From assembly GCA_022690815.1 (NCBI GenBank), contig JALCZJ010000001.1, forward strand, positions 1 through 64,000: 64,000 nt of DNA, given 5' to 3'. The notes beneath the pieces were generated by a model, which worked only from the letters and a program-made list of their open reading frames with translations, was not told where the DNA came from and made no database searches. Source of the stretch: Ferrimicrobium sp. GTDB taxonomy: Bacteria > Actinomycetota > Acidimicrobiia > Acidimicrobiales > Acidimicrobiaceae. A program made the position numbers and the translations under genes. Positions 43,460-53,057 of the stretch are shown in pieces (position 1 is the stretch's first letter; each line of letters begins with the position of its first letter).

Positions 43460-46030
43460 CTAGTCGCTGGGTTCATCTCTCGCAAGGAGCGCCGTAAGGA
43501 TCGGGGCAAATCTGTCTCTGGCGCGCAGGTTTGCGCGATATCGCTCGAGTGCGCGTCTCAATAACTGATCCTGTGCCGGTAGATGCCGTTGCCCGAAAAA
43601 CTCGAAGATTTCGGCCGCACGCCGAGAGGATTCTGGTCCAATGAGGAGAGCGAGAGATTCCAGCATCCTCGCGTGCGAGTTGTTGGGGAACTTCTCGAGA
43701 AGCTGCTGATAGTGCTCGAAGATGAAGTCCACAGCAACCGTCCCTGTTTTGCGGTTGGCGAGAACCCCGTTGATCAGGTAAGGGGCGTCTTGTGAGCGAA
43801 TCTCTTCCAGACAGGCATCGAGAACACGCCCTGCCAATGTCTTGTTGTTGAACTGGGCGAGGGCAAAGAGATGTCGATGCTCATCGTGGGGATCCTTGGC
43901 GTTGCGGTATCGGTCTAACACGAAGGCAAACTCGGATTCATCCCCTCGCGAAGCGATCGTGGCAAGGACGGGGCTCACGAGGTCGCCACTGGCCCCTCCG
44001 ACACCGCTCATATCTTCGCGGAACCACTGCGTGGCCATCTCGCGGACGGAAGAGTCCTCTCCGATTGTGCCGAGGGTCAAGAAAGCCACTGCACGAGACC
44101 GCCTGGTGTCCGACGTGTCCTCCTTGGTTGGCTCGAGACCGATACGTTCGATGACGGGACCAAAGGTAGAGCGCGTGAGGTTGGCGACAAGCTCGTGCTG
44201 CTGGTCATCGGCGATCTGATCAAGGAAACCTAGCGCCTCTGAGACTACCCCAAGCACTCTTGGATCATCCTCGTCTTGGCACCGTCGCATGAGATCAATT
44301 GCTCCTTCGAGGCTGCCCAAGTCGGCAATCGCGCTCCACCAGGTGTCGGCGACGAGATTGAAACGTTCCATCGGGGCGAGATCATGATAGATCTCCTGGA
44401 GCTGTGCAAAAAGGGGTTGAGTGTAGTGAGTACGGTAGACCCCGAGCCCGCCGGCATTGACAATCGCGGGTAGCGAGGCGACCTGCACCGTCTGCTCCTC
44501 CTGCGTCATGAGGACTCTGGACTCGATGCCTGCGTGATCCCTAACGACTACGGGCACGTGCCACAGTGAGCCAATTGCACCTCGTGGGTCTGACGTTTCG
44601 CCAAGAAGGCGAAATGCCGACTGCGTTAGGCGAACCCCGTCGGGGTGGGGTTCGACTGTAACGACAGGATGACCTCCCTGAAAGATCCAAGTGTCCATCA
44701 TCTCAGAGACGGCCTGACCACTGGCGTCATCGAGGGCATGCCAGAGATCCGATGTCTCGGTGTTGGCGTACCGGTGATCACTGAGGTATTTGCGTATGCC
44801 TCGCTGGAAGACCTCCTTGCCGAGATAGACCTCGGTCATCTTGAGGATTGAAGCTCCCTTTTCGTAGGTCAGTTCGTCAAACATGTTCTCGGCATCGCTT
44901 GGGGCAATGACATCATATTCGATCGCACGTGTCGAGGGAAGAGAGTCGGTAAGCAGCGAGCGAACACGTCCGACTCCAAACGAGGCCCAGCTATGCCATT
45001 GGGGAGCAAAGTCGTTACTGGCGGTGACCTCCATATAAGTGGCGAAGGCTTCATTGAGCCAGATTCCGTTCCACCATTTCATGGTGACAAGATCGCCAAA
45101 CCACATGTGGGCAATTTCATGAGAAACCACAGCACACACTCGTTCAAGTTCGGCCTCTGAGGCATCGTCTTCGGTCACCAGGAGGTCTGTCTCGCGAAAG
45201 GTTACCGCACCCAGGTTTTCCATGGCACCAGCTGCAAAGTCGGGTATGGCGATGAGGTCGAGCTTGGGCGCAGGATACGGTATTCCGAACCAATCTTCAA
45301 AGAACTCCAGTGCGTGAGCAGCGACCCTGAGTGCAAAGGCAGACATCGTCGACTTCCCAGGGGTCGCGACAAGACGCACCGGGATGCCGCGCACTTTCTG
45401 TTCCGGGGTACATTCAAGGTGGCCAACGACGAGCGCCAATAGATAGGTAGACATCTTCATCGTCTGTGCGAAGGTGACCCGACGCCACCCAGTCGTATCT
45501 GCGGGGCCTTGTGTCGTGATGGAGTAGTTCGAAACCGCTTGACATGAGTCCGGAATTTCGACGGTTAAGGCAAAGGTTGCCTTTGCATCGGGTTCGTCAA
45601 AGCAGGGGAAGGCACGCCTGGCATCTGTCGATTCGAACTGCGTGGTCGCCAAACGGCGGGTTTGTCTCTGTTCGTCTAGGTAGGTTGAAAGATAGAGGCC
45701 ACGTAGGTCCCTTCGAAGGGTGCCCCGAAACGAAACAACAAGTGTGAACGCGCCCAGCGGCAGGGGAGATGGGCACGTGATGGTCAGGATCTCTCTTTCG
45801 TTGTCAAGCGAGGCCTCAGCCTTCGTCAAAGTCGAACCGACCTTGATCGCAACGTCGTCGACCGCTAGATCGCAGGCGTTGATCTCAACCTGGGTTACCT
45901 CGGTCGTCGTAGTGCAGAGTATCTCGACTTTGCCTGAGTAGTCGTCTTTGTCGGGATCAATTCGTAGATCCAGGGCGTAATTTTCAGGGCGGACTGCCGG
46001 GTCGAGCCGGTATGGATTTCCATCTCTCAT
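43460..46030 (-). CDS. pepN: M1-family aminopeptidase (aminopeptidase N type)
   Basis: An 856-residue gluzincin. The substrate-anchoring GAMEN motif (AAGAMENLGA) and zinc site HEIAHMWFGD with the downstream NEAFATY glutamate are all present. A beta-sandwich and an ERAP1_C-like helical repeat domain follow, so the enzyme has the full four-domain layout of actinobacterial PepN. It removes N-terminal residues from peptides in the cytosol. The frame extends upstream to 46144, but ATG at 46030 (MRDGNPYRLDP) has GAGGCG upstream and starts where the family starts. Confidence 0.93.
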   Translation of the reverse strand: MRDGNPYRLDPAVRPENYALDLRIDPDKDDYSGKVEILCTTTTEVTQVEINACDLAVDDVAIKVGSTLTKAEASLDNEREILTITCPSPLPLGAFTLVVSFRGTLRRDLRGLYLSTYLDEQRQTRRLATTQFESTDARRAFPCFDEPDAKATFALTVEIPDSCQAVSNYSITTQGPADTTGWRRVTFAQTMKMSTYLLALVVGHLECTPEQKVRGIPVRLVATPGKSTMSAFALRVAAHALEFFEDWFGIPYPAPKLDLIAIPDFAAGAMENLGAVTFRETDLLVTEDDASEAELERVCAVVSHEIAHMWFGDLVTMKWWNGIWLNEAFATYMEVTASNDFAPQWHSWASFGVGRVRSLLTDSLPSTRAIEYDVIAPSDAENMFDELTYEKGASILKMTEVYLGKEVFQRGIRKYLSDHRYANTETSDLWHALDDASGQAVSEMMDTWIFQGGHPVVTVEPHPDGVRLTQSAFRLLGETSDPRGAIGSLWHVPVVVRDHAGIESRVLMTQEEQTVQVASLPAIVNAGGLGVYRTHYTQPLFAQLQEIYHDLAPMERFNLVADTWWSAIADLGSLEGAIDLMRRCQDEDDPRVLGVVSEALGFLDQIADDQQHELVANLTRSTFGPVIERIGLEPTKEDTSDTRRSRAVAFLTLGTIGEDSSVREMATQWFREDMSGVGGASGDLVSPVLATIASRGDESEFAFVLDRYRNAKDPHDEHRHLFALAQFNNKTLAGRVLDACLEEIRSQDAPYLINGVLANRKTGTVAVDFIFEHYQQLLEKFPNNSHARMLESLALLIGPESSRRAAEIFEFFGQRHLPAQDQLLRRALERYRANLRARDRFAPILTALLARDEPSD

Positions 46031-47091
46031 CGCCTCTACGCTAATCGAGCGTGAGGCTTGGAGCAAATACCAATCGAGCAAGGCCCGGCATGGCCTTGCG
46101 CGGCTCCTTTTCGTGGGCGGTTGAACCGCCGGTGATGCCCCCATCTCACGGCCAAGCTGATAGGACCGTTAGAGGGCAACGGAAAGCTCTCTTTAACGGG
46201 GGTGCGTCCTGTGCGTCGCATCACATTACATCAATTTTTGCAGATTGCCGAAGTCATCGCTGGCGTTGTTTTCGTTGACAGAGTGGGTAAAGGAGCCCGC
46301 AGCGCCGAAGCGCTGATGAAGGCCACAAGCTTCATCAGCTGGGCCCGACACTCGAACCATGGCTGTTGGTCCGAAACCCGTCAACTGCTCGCACTGCATT
46401 CTGGTGTCTCCTGCTAGCGCGCCTGTGGACGCTCTTGTCGGAATCATGCCCAATTAGTTAACTGGTTATCAACCGCACCCAAACTGGTTCCGGTCACGGT
46501 TTTGTCGGCTCCGTTGCGCAATATTCGTGTATGCCTCGAGTTTGGCGAACTGTTGATCCTAAGATCGGCGAAGTACTGGCCCTGAGATGTCACAGGAGCA
46601 GTGTGCCCAGGAGGAGCCAGTCTCGTGCGATTTCGGTGTCGGATATTCCGTTTGCTGTCACTCTCCCCTGATTGAGCAGGTACTGAGTTTTGCGACTCGG
46701 CGCGCCGGGACAAGCTCGTAGTGCTCTACCTTTCAGTGCTGAAAACAGAGTATTTGCTTGCAGCCCCTTGGCGGTCTGTGCAATACTAAGTGAACAAGGT
46801 TGTGTGCCCCGTACGGTCGGGACGCTGAAGGTGGACAAGTGTGGCTCGTTTAGATTCTGAGACCTGACTGCAGCTTTGCGGGATTCGTCTGAGTTCCTTG
46901 GTCTTCGGTTTTTGATTCTTTGGCTGTGGGACTGTCTCACGAACGCTGAGGGTACGAGTGGACTGGCCGTTTGAGAGCGTTCGCTGTGACGTTGAGTCCG
47001 GAAACAACTGCGGAACAAAGGTCTGCCTGCATGATCTTGGTCACTGCGGGGGCTTAGCGGGACACGAGGATGGAATGACGAAAACAGGGTG
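46031..47091. other. About 1.06-kb divergent region with no intact gene
   Basis: Only fragments are visible. A plus-strand frame near 46207-46260 reads RRITLHQFLQIAEVIAGV, similar to the start of Fic/DOC 'death on curing' toxins, and then loses resemblance. An imperfect hairpin CCGTTAGAG...CTCTTTAACGG lies near 46167-46200. The remainder carries the promoters of pepN and the S9 peptidase, which I could not place. Confidence 0.45.
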
Positions 47092-49044
47092 ATGACGTTG
47101 CGTAAGCGAGCTTTTGAGGTGAAGGACTTTTGGAGGATTAGGACTTTGGCCGATCCTGACCTCTCCTTCGACGGGACGCAGGTTGCCTATGTCGTTGGTA
47201 ACGCAGCCGAGGCAGATGATCGAGTAGAGACATCGATTTGGATCTCGGGGACTGATGGAGGCGGGAGCGCGCGCCAGGTGACCGTTGGTCCGAAAGACAC
47301 CGCTCCGCGTTGGTCTCCGGACGGTCGTTTTCTTGCATTTCTCTCTGACAGAGGCAAGGAGAAGCAGGTCTATCTGTTGCCAAGTGATGGTGGTGAGGCG
47401 CGCCAGCTGACCTCTATGGCTCACGGCGTGAGTGCATTTTCGTGGTCCCCAGACGGAACCGCGCTTGCGGTAAGCGCTAAAACAGGCGAGTGGAGATCGC
47501 TCGATGAACGGTCTGCTGTTGAGAAGTCAGCACCAACGGTCTGGACGAGTCTCTATAACCGATTTGACAATATTGGTCGCTTCGACGAGCGTCGTCAGCA
47601 TATCTTCGTGGTGGATGCTGATAGCGGACTGGACCGACAAGTTACCTTCGGGGACTGGGACGATGTAGACCCGAGCTGGTCGCCGAGTGGTGATAGCCTT
47701 GTATTCGCCTCAGATAGATCTCTGACGCGTAATACGGTGTTGCAACGTTCGATTTGGCTGCTAGCACTTGCTGGTGGGGAACCAATTGCAATCTCCGGTC
47801 CGGTAGCGACCTGTGGGTCTCCACGTTTCTCTCCGGGTGGCGGACAGGTCTGTTTTGTGGGTCACACCAATCAACCTGGCGACTCGAGCCGTAATTCACA
47901 TCTCTTTGTGGTGACTCTCGGCGCTGAGCGCCCTCCGCTATGTCTCACGACATCGTTAGATAGGCCGGTCTGGGGCCTCCTCCCAGCGCTCGGACGCCCA
48001 TTTGCTTGGCGTGACGAGAACGAGGCGGTGTTTCTCGTGGCTGATCAGGGGGCACAGAGCGTCTATTCAGTGCGCACCGATGGCGTGGAAGGAACCCCCC
48101 AATTTGTTGTTGGTGGAGATCGACAGATTGGAACAGTGGATGCCAAGGCTGGGGTCTTAGCCTACGTTGCAACCTGGCCGTCTCGATTTCCTGAACTGTT
48201 CTGCTCTGATGCGAGCGGTTCACACGAGAAAGAGGTGTCTCGTGTGAACTTGGACCTAGTTCAAGAGGTTGAGCTCGCTGAGCTGCGCCGCGTCTCTCAT
48301 CGTGCACACGATGGCATGGAGATCGCATCCTTTGTCCTCTACCCATCGAACCACACTCCAGGAAAGGCGTTGCCGCTAGTGTTGGAGATTCATGGTGGAC
48401 CTCATGGATGGCATCCCCAAGGCTCGATGATGGCGCTTTATCAGGCGCTCGCAAGCGCTGGTTACGCGGTACTGCTTCCAAATCCCCGCGGTAGTCAGAG
48501 CTTCGGAGAGGCCTTCGCCATGGCTTGCACCAAAGACTGGGGCGGCGAAGACTATCTCGACATTATGGGCGCTGTCGATGCTCTTGTGGAACAAGGCGAG
48601 GTAGATCCCGAGCACATGTACGTCGCAGGCTACTCCTACGGTGGTTTCATGACGGCCTGGGTAGTTGGCCACACTGAACGCTTTAAGGCAGCTTGCATCT
48701 CGGCCCCGGTCTCGAACCTTGTGAGTATGTACGGCACCACCGATATTCCTTATTTCAATGAGTTTGAGTCCGGTGGTTCGCCATGGGATGCCCCTCAATA
48801 TTACCGGGAGCGTTCCCCGATCACGTATCTTCCGAACGTGACCACTCCGGTGCAAGTCCTCCATTGGGAGGGTGACCTGCGCTGTCCGATTGGCCAAGGC
48901 GAGGAGATCTTTCAGGGACTGCTCAAGCTCGGTAAGGAAGCACAGATGGTGCGGTATCCCGGAGGATTCCACGTGGCGCGTACGCCATCTCAGATGTGCG
49001 ACTATATCGAGCGTCACCTTTCGTGGTTTTCAGCGCACCGCTGA
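47092..49044 (+). CDS. S9-family serine peptidase (acylaminoacyl-peptidase / prolyl oligopeptidase type)
   Basis: A 650-residue protein. The N-terminal half is a WD40/TolB-like beta-propeller with repeated APRWSPDGRFLAF and SAFSWSPDGTALAV blades. The C-terminal alpha/beta-hydrolase has the nucleophile in GYSYGGFMTA (about residue 515), the aspartate in HWEGDLRCP and the histidine in PGGFHVA. No signal peptide is seen, so it works in the cytosol on oligopeptides. ATG at 47092 is preferred to the adjacent GTG at 47089. Confidence 0.93.
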   Translation: MTLRKRAFEVKDFWRIRTLADPDLSFDGTQVAYVVGNAAEADDRVETSIWISGTDGGGSARQVTVGPKDTAPRWSPDGRFLAFLSDRGKEKQVYLLPSDGGEARQLTSMAHGVSAFSWSPDGTALAVSAKTGEWRSLDERSAVEKSAPTVWTSLYNRFDNIGRFDERRQHIFVVDADSGLDRQVTFGDWDDVDPSWSPSGDSLVFASDRSLTRNTVLQRSIWLLALAGGEPIAISGPVATCGSPRFSPGGGQVCFVGHTNQPGDSSRNSHLFVVTLGAERPPLCLTTSLDRPVWGLLPALGRPFAWRDENEAVFLVADQGAQSVYSVRTDGVEGTPQFVVGGDRQIGTVDAKAGVLAYVATWPSRFPELFCSDASGSHEKEVSRVNLDLVQEVELAELRRVSHRAHDGMEIASFVLYPSNHTPGKALPLVLEIHGGPHGWHPQGSMMALYQALASAGYAVLLPNPRGSQSFGEAFAMACTKDWGGEDYLDIMGAVDALVEQGEVDPEHMYVAGYSYGGFMTAWVVGHTERFKAACISAPVSNLVSMYGTTDIPYFNEFESGGSPWDAPQYYRERSPITYLPNVTTPVQVLHWEGDLRCPIGQGEEIFQGLLKLGKEAQMVRYPGGFHVARTPSQMCDYIERHLSWFSAHR

Positions 49045-49201
49045 GGGTGGATAGCTGAGCGTTAACGCAGTTCGTGCCCTGCTCTAAGGCAAACCAAGCT
49101 AAGGTCCCCAAGAGCATCGGCTGAACGATGAGCGTTTAACAAGCGACGCTGACGCGCGCTAAACGAACAGTGGGTGGAGAGAGAAAGAAGGATGAAGGCG
49201 T

Positions 49202-50446
49202 ATGAGTACCTTGGCGATTTTGGGAGCCGGAAGTGATCGGCCGATAGCACTTCGTAACGGAGTGATCGTTCCAATAGAAGGAGATCCAATTCACGGCGGC
49301 ACAATTGTCTTCGTTGATGGAGCTATCACGGCGGTAGGCGATAGTTCTGTTGCTGTGCCGGAGAACGCTAACGTCATTGATCTTGAGGGACGGTGGGTGG
49401 TTCCTGGATTTATTGATGCCCATACCCACGTCGGTGTTCACCAAGAAGCTGGTGGTTGGGCCGGTAATGACACGAACGAGATGACCGAGCCGGTGACTGC
49501 ACAGGTTCGGGCTCTCGACGCGATCAATCCTGACGATATAGGCTTTCGTGACGCAATCGAAGGCGGCGTGCTCGTCGTCAACGTGAATCCAGGATCTGGT
49601 AATCCTATTGGTGGACAGACCGTTGCATTACGGTGCTTTGGACGCGTTGTAGATGAAATGGTGCTTCGGGAGCCGAGTGGGATGAAGTCCGCTTTGGGAG
49701 AGAACCCAAAGCGCGTGTATGGAGATCGCAAGCAGATGCCGAGTACCAGACTCGGGACGGCGAGCGTCATTCGAGACGCACTGACAAAGGCCCAAAACTA
49801 CGAGCGGTCTAAGGAGCGAGCGACGCAGGGAGAAGACGATGCAAAAGCTCCCGACAGAGATCTCAAGCTTGAAGCTCTGGGAAGAGTTCTACGTCGCGAG
49901 ATACCATGGCGACAACACAGCCATCGTGCCGACGACATCATGACGGCAGTTCGGATTGCCGAAGAGTTTGGATATGATTTGGTGATCGACCACGGGACTG
50001 AAGCGTACCTCGTGGCTGATCGTCTCGCTGCCCGATCCATCCCGGTGATCATCGGTCCGCTCTTTACCTCGCGATCGAAGGCCGAGCTGATCAATCGATC
50101 GCTCCGTAACCCGGGCAGGCTGGCCAAGGCCGGGGTAACGATTGCCATAACTACCGATCATCCGGTTGTCCCCTTGCACTTCTTGGTCCATCAGGCGACC
50201 CTTGCAGTGAAGGAAGGCTTGGACCGCAGAACGGCTCTTGAGGCCATAACGATCAACCCGGCTCGGATCGTTGGCATTGCTGACAGAGTTGGCTCTTTGG
50301 CCGTTGGTAAAGATGCTGAACTCTGCGTCTGGTCAGGTGATCCTCTTGATGTCATGTCACGTGTTGAGCTAGCGTTTTCTCGTGGTCGTTGTGTGTATCG
50401 ATACGATCCCGAGCTCGGTTGTGGGGAATTTGTTGAAGCGATTTAG
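49202..50446 (+). CDS. Amidohydrolase (imidazolonepropionase-like)
   Basis: A 414-residue metal-dependent hydrolase. The metal motif FIDAHTHVG is in place (about residue 75), followed by further metal ligands near RADDIMTAVRIA and YDLVIDHGTEA, and the late aspartate in ITTDHPVVPLHF. It resembles the imidazolonepropionase-like group often found beside S9 peptidases; a role on cyclic amides or dipeptides is possible. It follows the S9 gene by 157 bp, so it may share its transcript. The substrate is unknown. Confidence 0.87.
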   Translation: MSTLAILGAGSDRPIALRNGVIVPIEGDPIHGGTIVFVDGAITAVGDSSVAVPENANVIDLEGRWVVPGFIDAHTHVGVHQEAGGWAGNDTNEMTEPVTAQVRALDAINPDDIGFRDAIEGGVLVVNVNPGSGNPIGGQTVALRCFGRVVDEMVLREPSGMKSALGENPKRVYGDRKQMPSTRLGTASVIRDALTKAQNYERSKERATQGEDDAKAPDRDLKLEALGRVLRREIPWRQHSHRADDIMTAVRIAEEFGYDLVIDHGTEAYLVADRLAARSIPVIIGPLFTSRSKAELINRSLRNPGRLAKAGVTIAITTDHPVVPLHFLVHQATLAVKEGLDRRTALEAITINPARIVGIADRVGSLAVGKDAELCVWSGDPLDVMSRVELAFSRGRCVYRYDPELGCGEFVEAI

Positions 50447-50698
50447 TCATCATGCGGTCGGTGGGTGTGGGCTCCTGATGGTGTTGTTGCGGTGTTGCCT
50501 GGGCGGTGCTTTCGAGAGCCCTCCGAGGACTTCGGGAGCACCGAACAGTGCGTGGGCCTTGGGTTCACCAATTCACGGAGTGCTGTAGCATCATGAGTCG
50601 ACGTGTGGTAGTGGACGCCGCTGTGTTCATGTCCCACACTGAGAAGGCGGCGGGATACCGCCAGTGGTGTGGGGGAAGAATTTGGAGTTCCGCATTAA

Positions 50699-50723
50699 AT
50701 GGGACACGCAACTCTGCTTAGCT
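50699..50723 (-). repeat. 25-bp repeat, inverted relative to the copy at 54305-54329
   Basis: On the plus strand it begins ATGGGACACGCAACTCTGC. It matches the reverse complement of 54305-54329 at 24 of 25 positions, and weaker similarity continues for about 15 bases beyond its 3' side. ACACAACTCTG is typical of the outer end of some IS256-family elements, so both copies may be insertion-sequence ends. Confidence 0.75.
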
Positions 50724-50806
50724 TTGCGGCTTCTACGGGCCGCGGAAGCGGGAAAACAGCGTGAGCCAGAGGACGGTTGCAGCGTGACCGAGACTAGCTT
50801 ACGAAG

Positions 50807-50834
50807 CCTCCACCTTCAGGTGGGGGTAGTTCAC
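50807..50834 (+). mobile_element. Orphan IS200/IS605 (TnpB-type) right-end hairpin
   Basis: GAAGCCTCCACCTTCAGG is followed by TGGGGGTAGTTCAC. CCTCCACC (50807-50814) pairs with GGTGGGGG (50819-50826) around the loop TTCA, and TAGTTCAC follows. This is the standard right end of IS605/IS1341 elements that carry tnpB, where it also forms the 3' part of the guide (omega) RNA. About 80 bases upstream have the GC-rich look of a tnpB tail, but no TnpB frame remains. The sequence after TTCAC would be the flanking target or guide. Confidence 0.6.
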
Positions 50835-51056
50835 TCGCAACGTTTGATCAGTCCCTGGCTGAAGTGCTGCCCAACGAGACCGAGCTGATTCACTAACGCT
50901 CACGTATCTATGACGGAAAACGGCTGCCAGGTGTCAATCATCCTGTTTATCCAAAACTCTAGAGGGACGAGCGATATCTGGACCGCCCCTTGGGCGCGGT
51001 CCACTTCGTTTGTGAGAAGACCACCCACGCTTTACCTGCCTCGCTCCTACGGGGTC

Positions 51057-51240
51057 CTAGATCCCAAGTAGTTCTCGCCCGTTGTGGCCTCGGGTTTGCG
51101 TGACGTGAGTGAGCACCATCAGTTGGGTCCTAATGTCTGGGGCCAAGAACTCGTAGGGACTGAGGTAGCCAAGAGAGCTATGCGCTTTGGGTCTGGTTGT
51201 AGTCGTGGCGATAGTTGTTAGTCAATAGTTGTGCTCACTC
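51057..51240 (-). pseudogene. C-terminal remnant of an IS3-type transposase
   Basis: On the minus strand one frame reads HSSLGYLSPYEFLAPD and continues to a stop at 51057-51059. HSxLGYLSPxEF is the classic end of IS3/IS150-type orfB integrases. Just upstream the preceding block, YRHDYNQTQ, is in a different frame, so a frameshift separates the two parts. Nothing upstream of about 51240 encodes the rest of the DDE domain. It is a truncated and frame-shifted relic. Confidence 0.7.
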
Positions 51241-51494
51241 GACATAAGGTGAACAGCTCACCGTTTCAAGAGTTCGTCTCGTAGACGGGAATTGAACGGC
51301 TGGCACTTTCCGCTCTTTCCAGAGTGAGTTAGCGTCGATTCCCACCACAGTCGCCGATTATCCGCAGACATGCCACCCATCGAGATTCAGCGTCCTTAGC
51401 CCAGGCGTGCGGTCCCATTCTGGCGCAAGACTTGGTCTACTAGAATGCGGGTAAATGCCAGATTGCAAGGGGTGCCAGCGACTTGAGTGGACAA

Positions 51495-52250
51495 ATGCAC
51501 ATCGACCTTAACTGCGACATGGGAGAGGGCTTTGGCCTCTACCATGTCGCCAAGGACGAAGAGCTCTTAGATTTCGTGACGAGTGCCAACATTGCGTGTG
51601 GCTTCCATGCTGGTGACCCCAGAACGATGGATGCCACCGTAGCGCTTGCCACAGCACACGGCGTGGCGATCGGGGCACACGTCTCGTACCCAGACCTCGT
51701 AGGCTTCGGTCGGCGCCACATCCAAGTCAGCCCGCTTGAGCTTATCACCGACGTGACTTTCCAGATTGGTGCCTTGCAGGCATTCTGTCAACGTCACGGA
51801 ACTCGACTTCGCTATATCAAAGCCCACGGTGCTCTCTACAACGATTTGGCCGTCGATGCAACCTTGGCAAAGGCGATGGCCACCGCGGTGTTGGAGTATG
51901 ACCCATCGCTACCCGTTCTCACCCTTGCTAAGAGTCCATCTGTTCAGGTATTTGGTGAAGCTGGTATCAGGACCATTTCAGAGGGATTTGCAGATCGAGC
52001 CTACACCTCGGAGGGTCGACTGGTATCGCGTACAACACCCGGGGCCGTCGTGACCGATCCAGAAGTCGTTGCTGCACGAGGACTAGCGCTCGCCTCTCAT
52101 CAACCAATTTACGATATCCACGGAGCTCCGGTCACCGTTGACTGTGAATCCATCTGTATTCATAGCGACAGCCCCGGGGCGCTAACTCTCGCAGCGGCGG
52201 TGCGCAAGACCCTGGAGGATGCGCAAGTGCTTGTCGCTTCCTTTGGATAG
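51495..52250 (+). CDS. pxpA: 5-oxoprolinase subunit A (LamB/YcsF family)
   Basis: A 251-residue LamB/YcsF protein with the family signature MHIDLNCDMGEGFG at the N-terminus, then ANIACGFHAGDP, IGAHVSYPDLVGFGRR and KAHGALYND. With PxpB and PxpC it forms the ATP-dependent prokaryotic enzyme that opens pyroglutamate (5-oxoproline) to glutamate. ATG at 51495 is the normal family start; a TTG at 51483 would add four residues. About 180 bp separate it from pxpB, more than in most pxp operons. Confidence 0.92.
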   Translation: MHIDLNCDMGEGFGLYHVAKDEELLDFVTSANIACGFHAGDPRTMDATVALATAHGVAIGAHVSYPDLVGFGRRHIQVSPLELITDVTFQIGALQAFCQRHGTRLRYIKAHGALYNDLAVDATLAKAMATAVLEYDPSLPVLTLAKSPSVQVFGEAGIRTISEGFADRAYTSEGRLVSRTTPGAVVTDPEVVAARGLALASHQPIYDIHGAPVTVDCESICIHSDSPGALTLAAAVRKTLEDAQVLVASFG

Positions 52251-52429
52251 CACAACGATGAACCTACACGAGCTGCGCCGACAAGGAGAAGACCATCCGC
52301 AACAGAATTGAGAGGAGGACTCATATTGGCCGAGAAGCTTATCAGCTCAAGTCATCACACAAATGCCGGGCTGGTATCTGTCGACACGAGGGTAATGAGA
52401 ACGATTGCCATCTTGTGTGAAGTGTTCTA

Positions 52430-53044
52430 ATGCTCCGCATCCTTCCATCAGGACCGAAGGCGTTTCTCGTCGAGGTAGAGGACGATTCACAGGTCATGGC
52501 TTTGCTTAACGAGGTGGCGAATCGTAACGACACCGGCTGGATCGCCCAAGTGGTCGATATTGTGCCCGGCGAACGCACGGTGCTCTTCGACGGCGTCACC
52601 GATCTTCATACTGCGAAGGCTGACGTGTGCTCGTGGCAACTTCAAGCTGGTGAAGTTCGGCCCACAACAACCGTGGAGATCGAATGTCGCTACGACGGCC
52701 CGGACCTTGACAGAGTCGGCGAACTTTGGGAGATGTCGAACGAAGATGTAGTGTACTACCACTCGCGACTTCCCCATCGAGTGGCATTCTGTGGGTTTGC
52801 GCCCGGGTTCGCATACATCCAAAGCCTGGACCAGGATCACTTGGTACCACGTCGAGCCTCCCCAAGGGGGAACGTTGGTGCCGGCAGTGTTGGACTTGCA
52901 CGTTCATACACTGGCATCTACCCCCGATCCTCTCCCGGGGGCTGGCAGTTGATCGGTCGTAGTGACACCAGTATCTGGGACGAGAACCGAGAACCTCCAG
53001 CGCTTCTCACCCCGGGCACTCGCGTCATCTTCGTACCGATCTGA
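52430..53044 (+). CDS. pxpB: 5-oxoprolinase subunit B (KipI / allophanate hydrolase subunit 1 family)
   Basis: A 204-residue protein. Signatures include CGFAPGFAYIQSLD, VPRRASPRGNVGAGSVGLA and YPRSSPGGWQLIGR, all typical of KipI/PxpB proteins. It pairs with PxpC to form the ATP-dependent catalytic part. ATG at 52430 gives the family N-terminus (MLRILPSGPKAFLVE), but there is no visible Shine-Dalgarno, so translation may depend on the unusual leader. In Bacillus KipI inhibits sporulation kinase; no such link is expected here. Confidence 0.92.
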   Translation: MLRILPSGPKAFLVEVEDDSQVMALLNEVANRNDTGWIAQVVDIVPGERTVLFDGVTDLHTAKADVCSWQLQAGEVRPTTTVEIECRYDGPDLDRVGELWEMSNEDVVYYHSRLPHRVAFCGFAPGFAYIQSLDQDHLVPRRASPRGNVGAGSVGLARSYTGIYPRSSPGGWQLIGRSDTSIWDENREPPALLTPGTRVIFVPI

Positions 53045-53057
53045 GACAGGGTGACTG

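Larger units (their letters stand above)
50447..51482. other. 1.04-kb region of mobile-element debris
   Basis: No intact gene is found. It contains one copy of a 25-bp inverted repeat (50699-50723), an IS200/IS605-type right-end hairpin (50807-50834), a hairpin GGACCGC/GCGGTCC (50980-51002) and the tail of an IS3-type transposase (51057-51240). The last 240 bp hold the control region of pxpA. A stretch near 51280-51370 looks vaguely tRNA-like but does not fold as one. Confidence 0.6.

Noticed and set aside
51275-51370. Stretch with GTTCAATTCCCGTC on the minus strand, resembling a tRNA T arm
   Set aside because: The flanking bases do not pair as a T stem and no acceptor or D arm can be found; not a tRNA.
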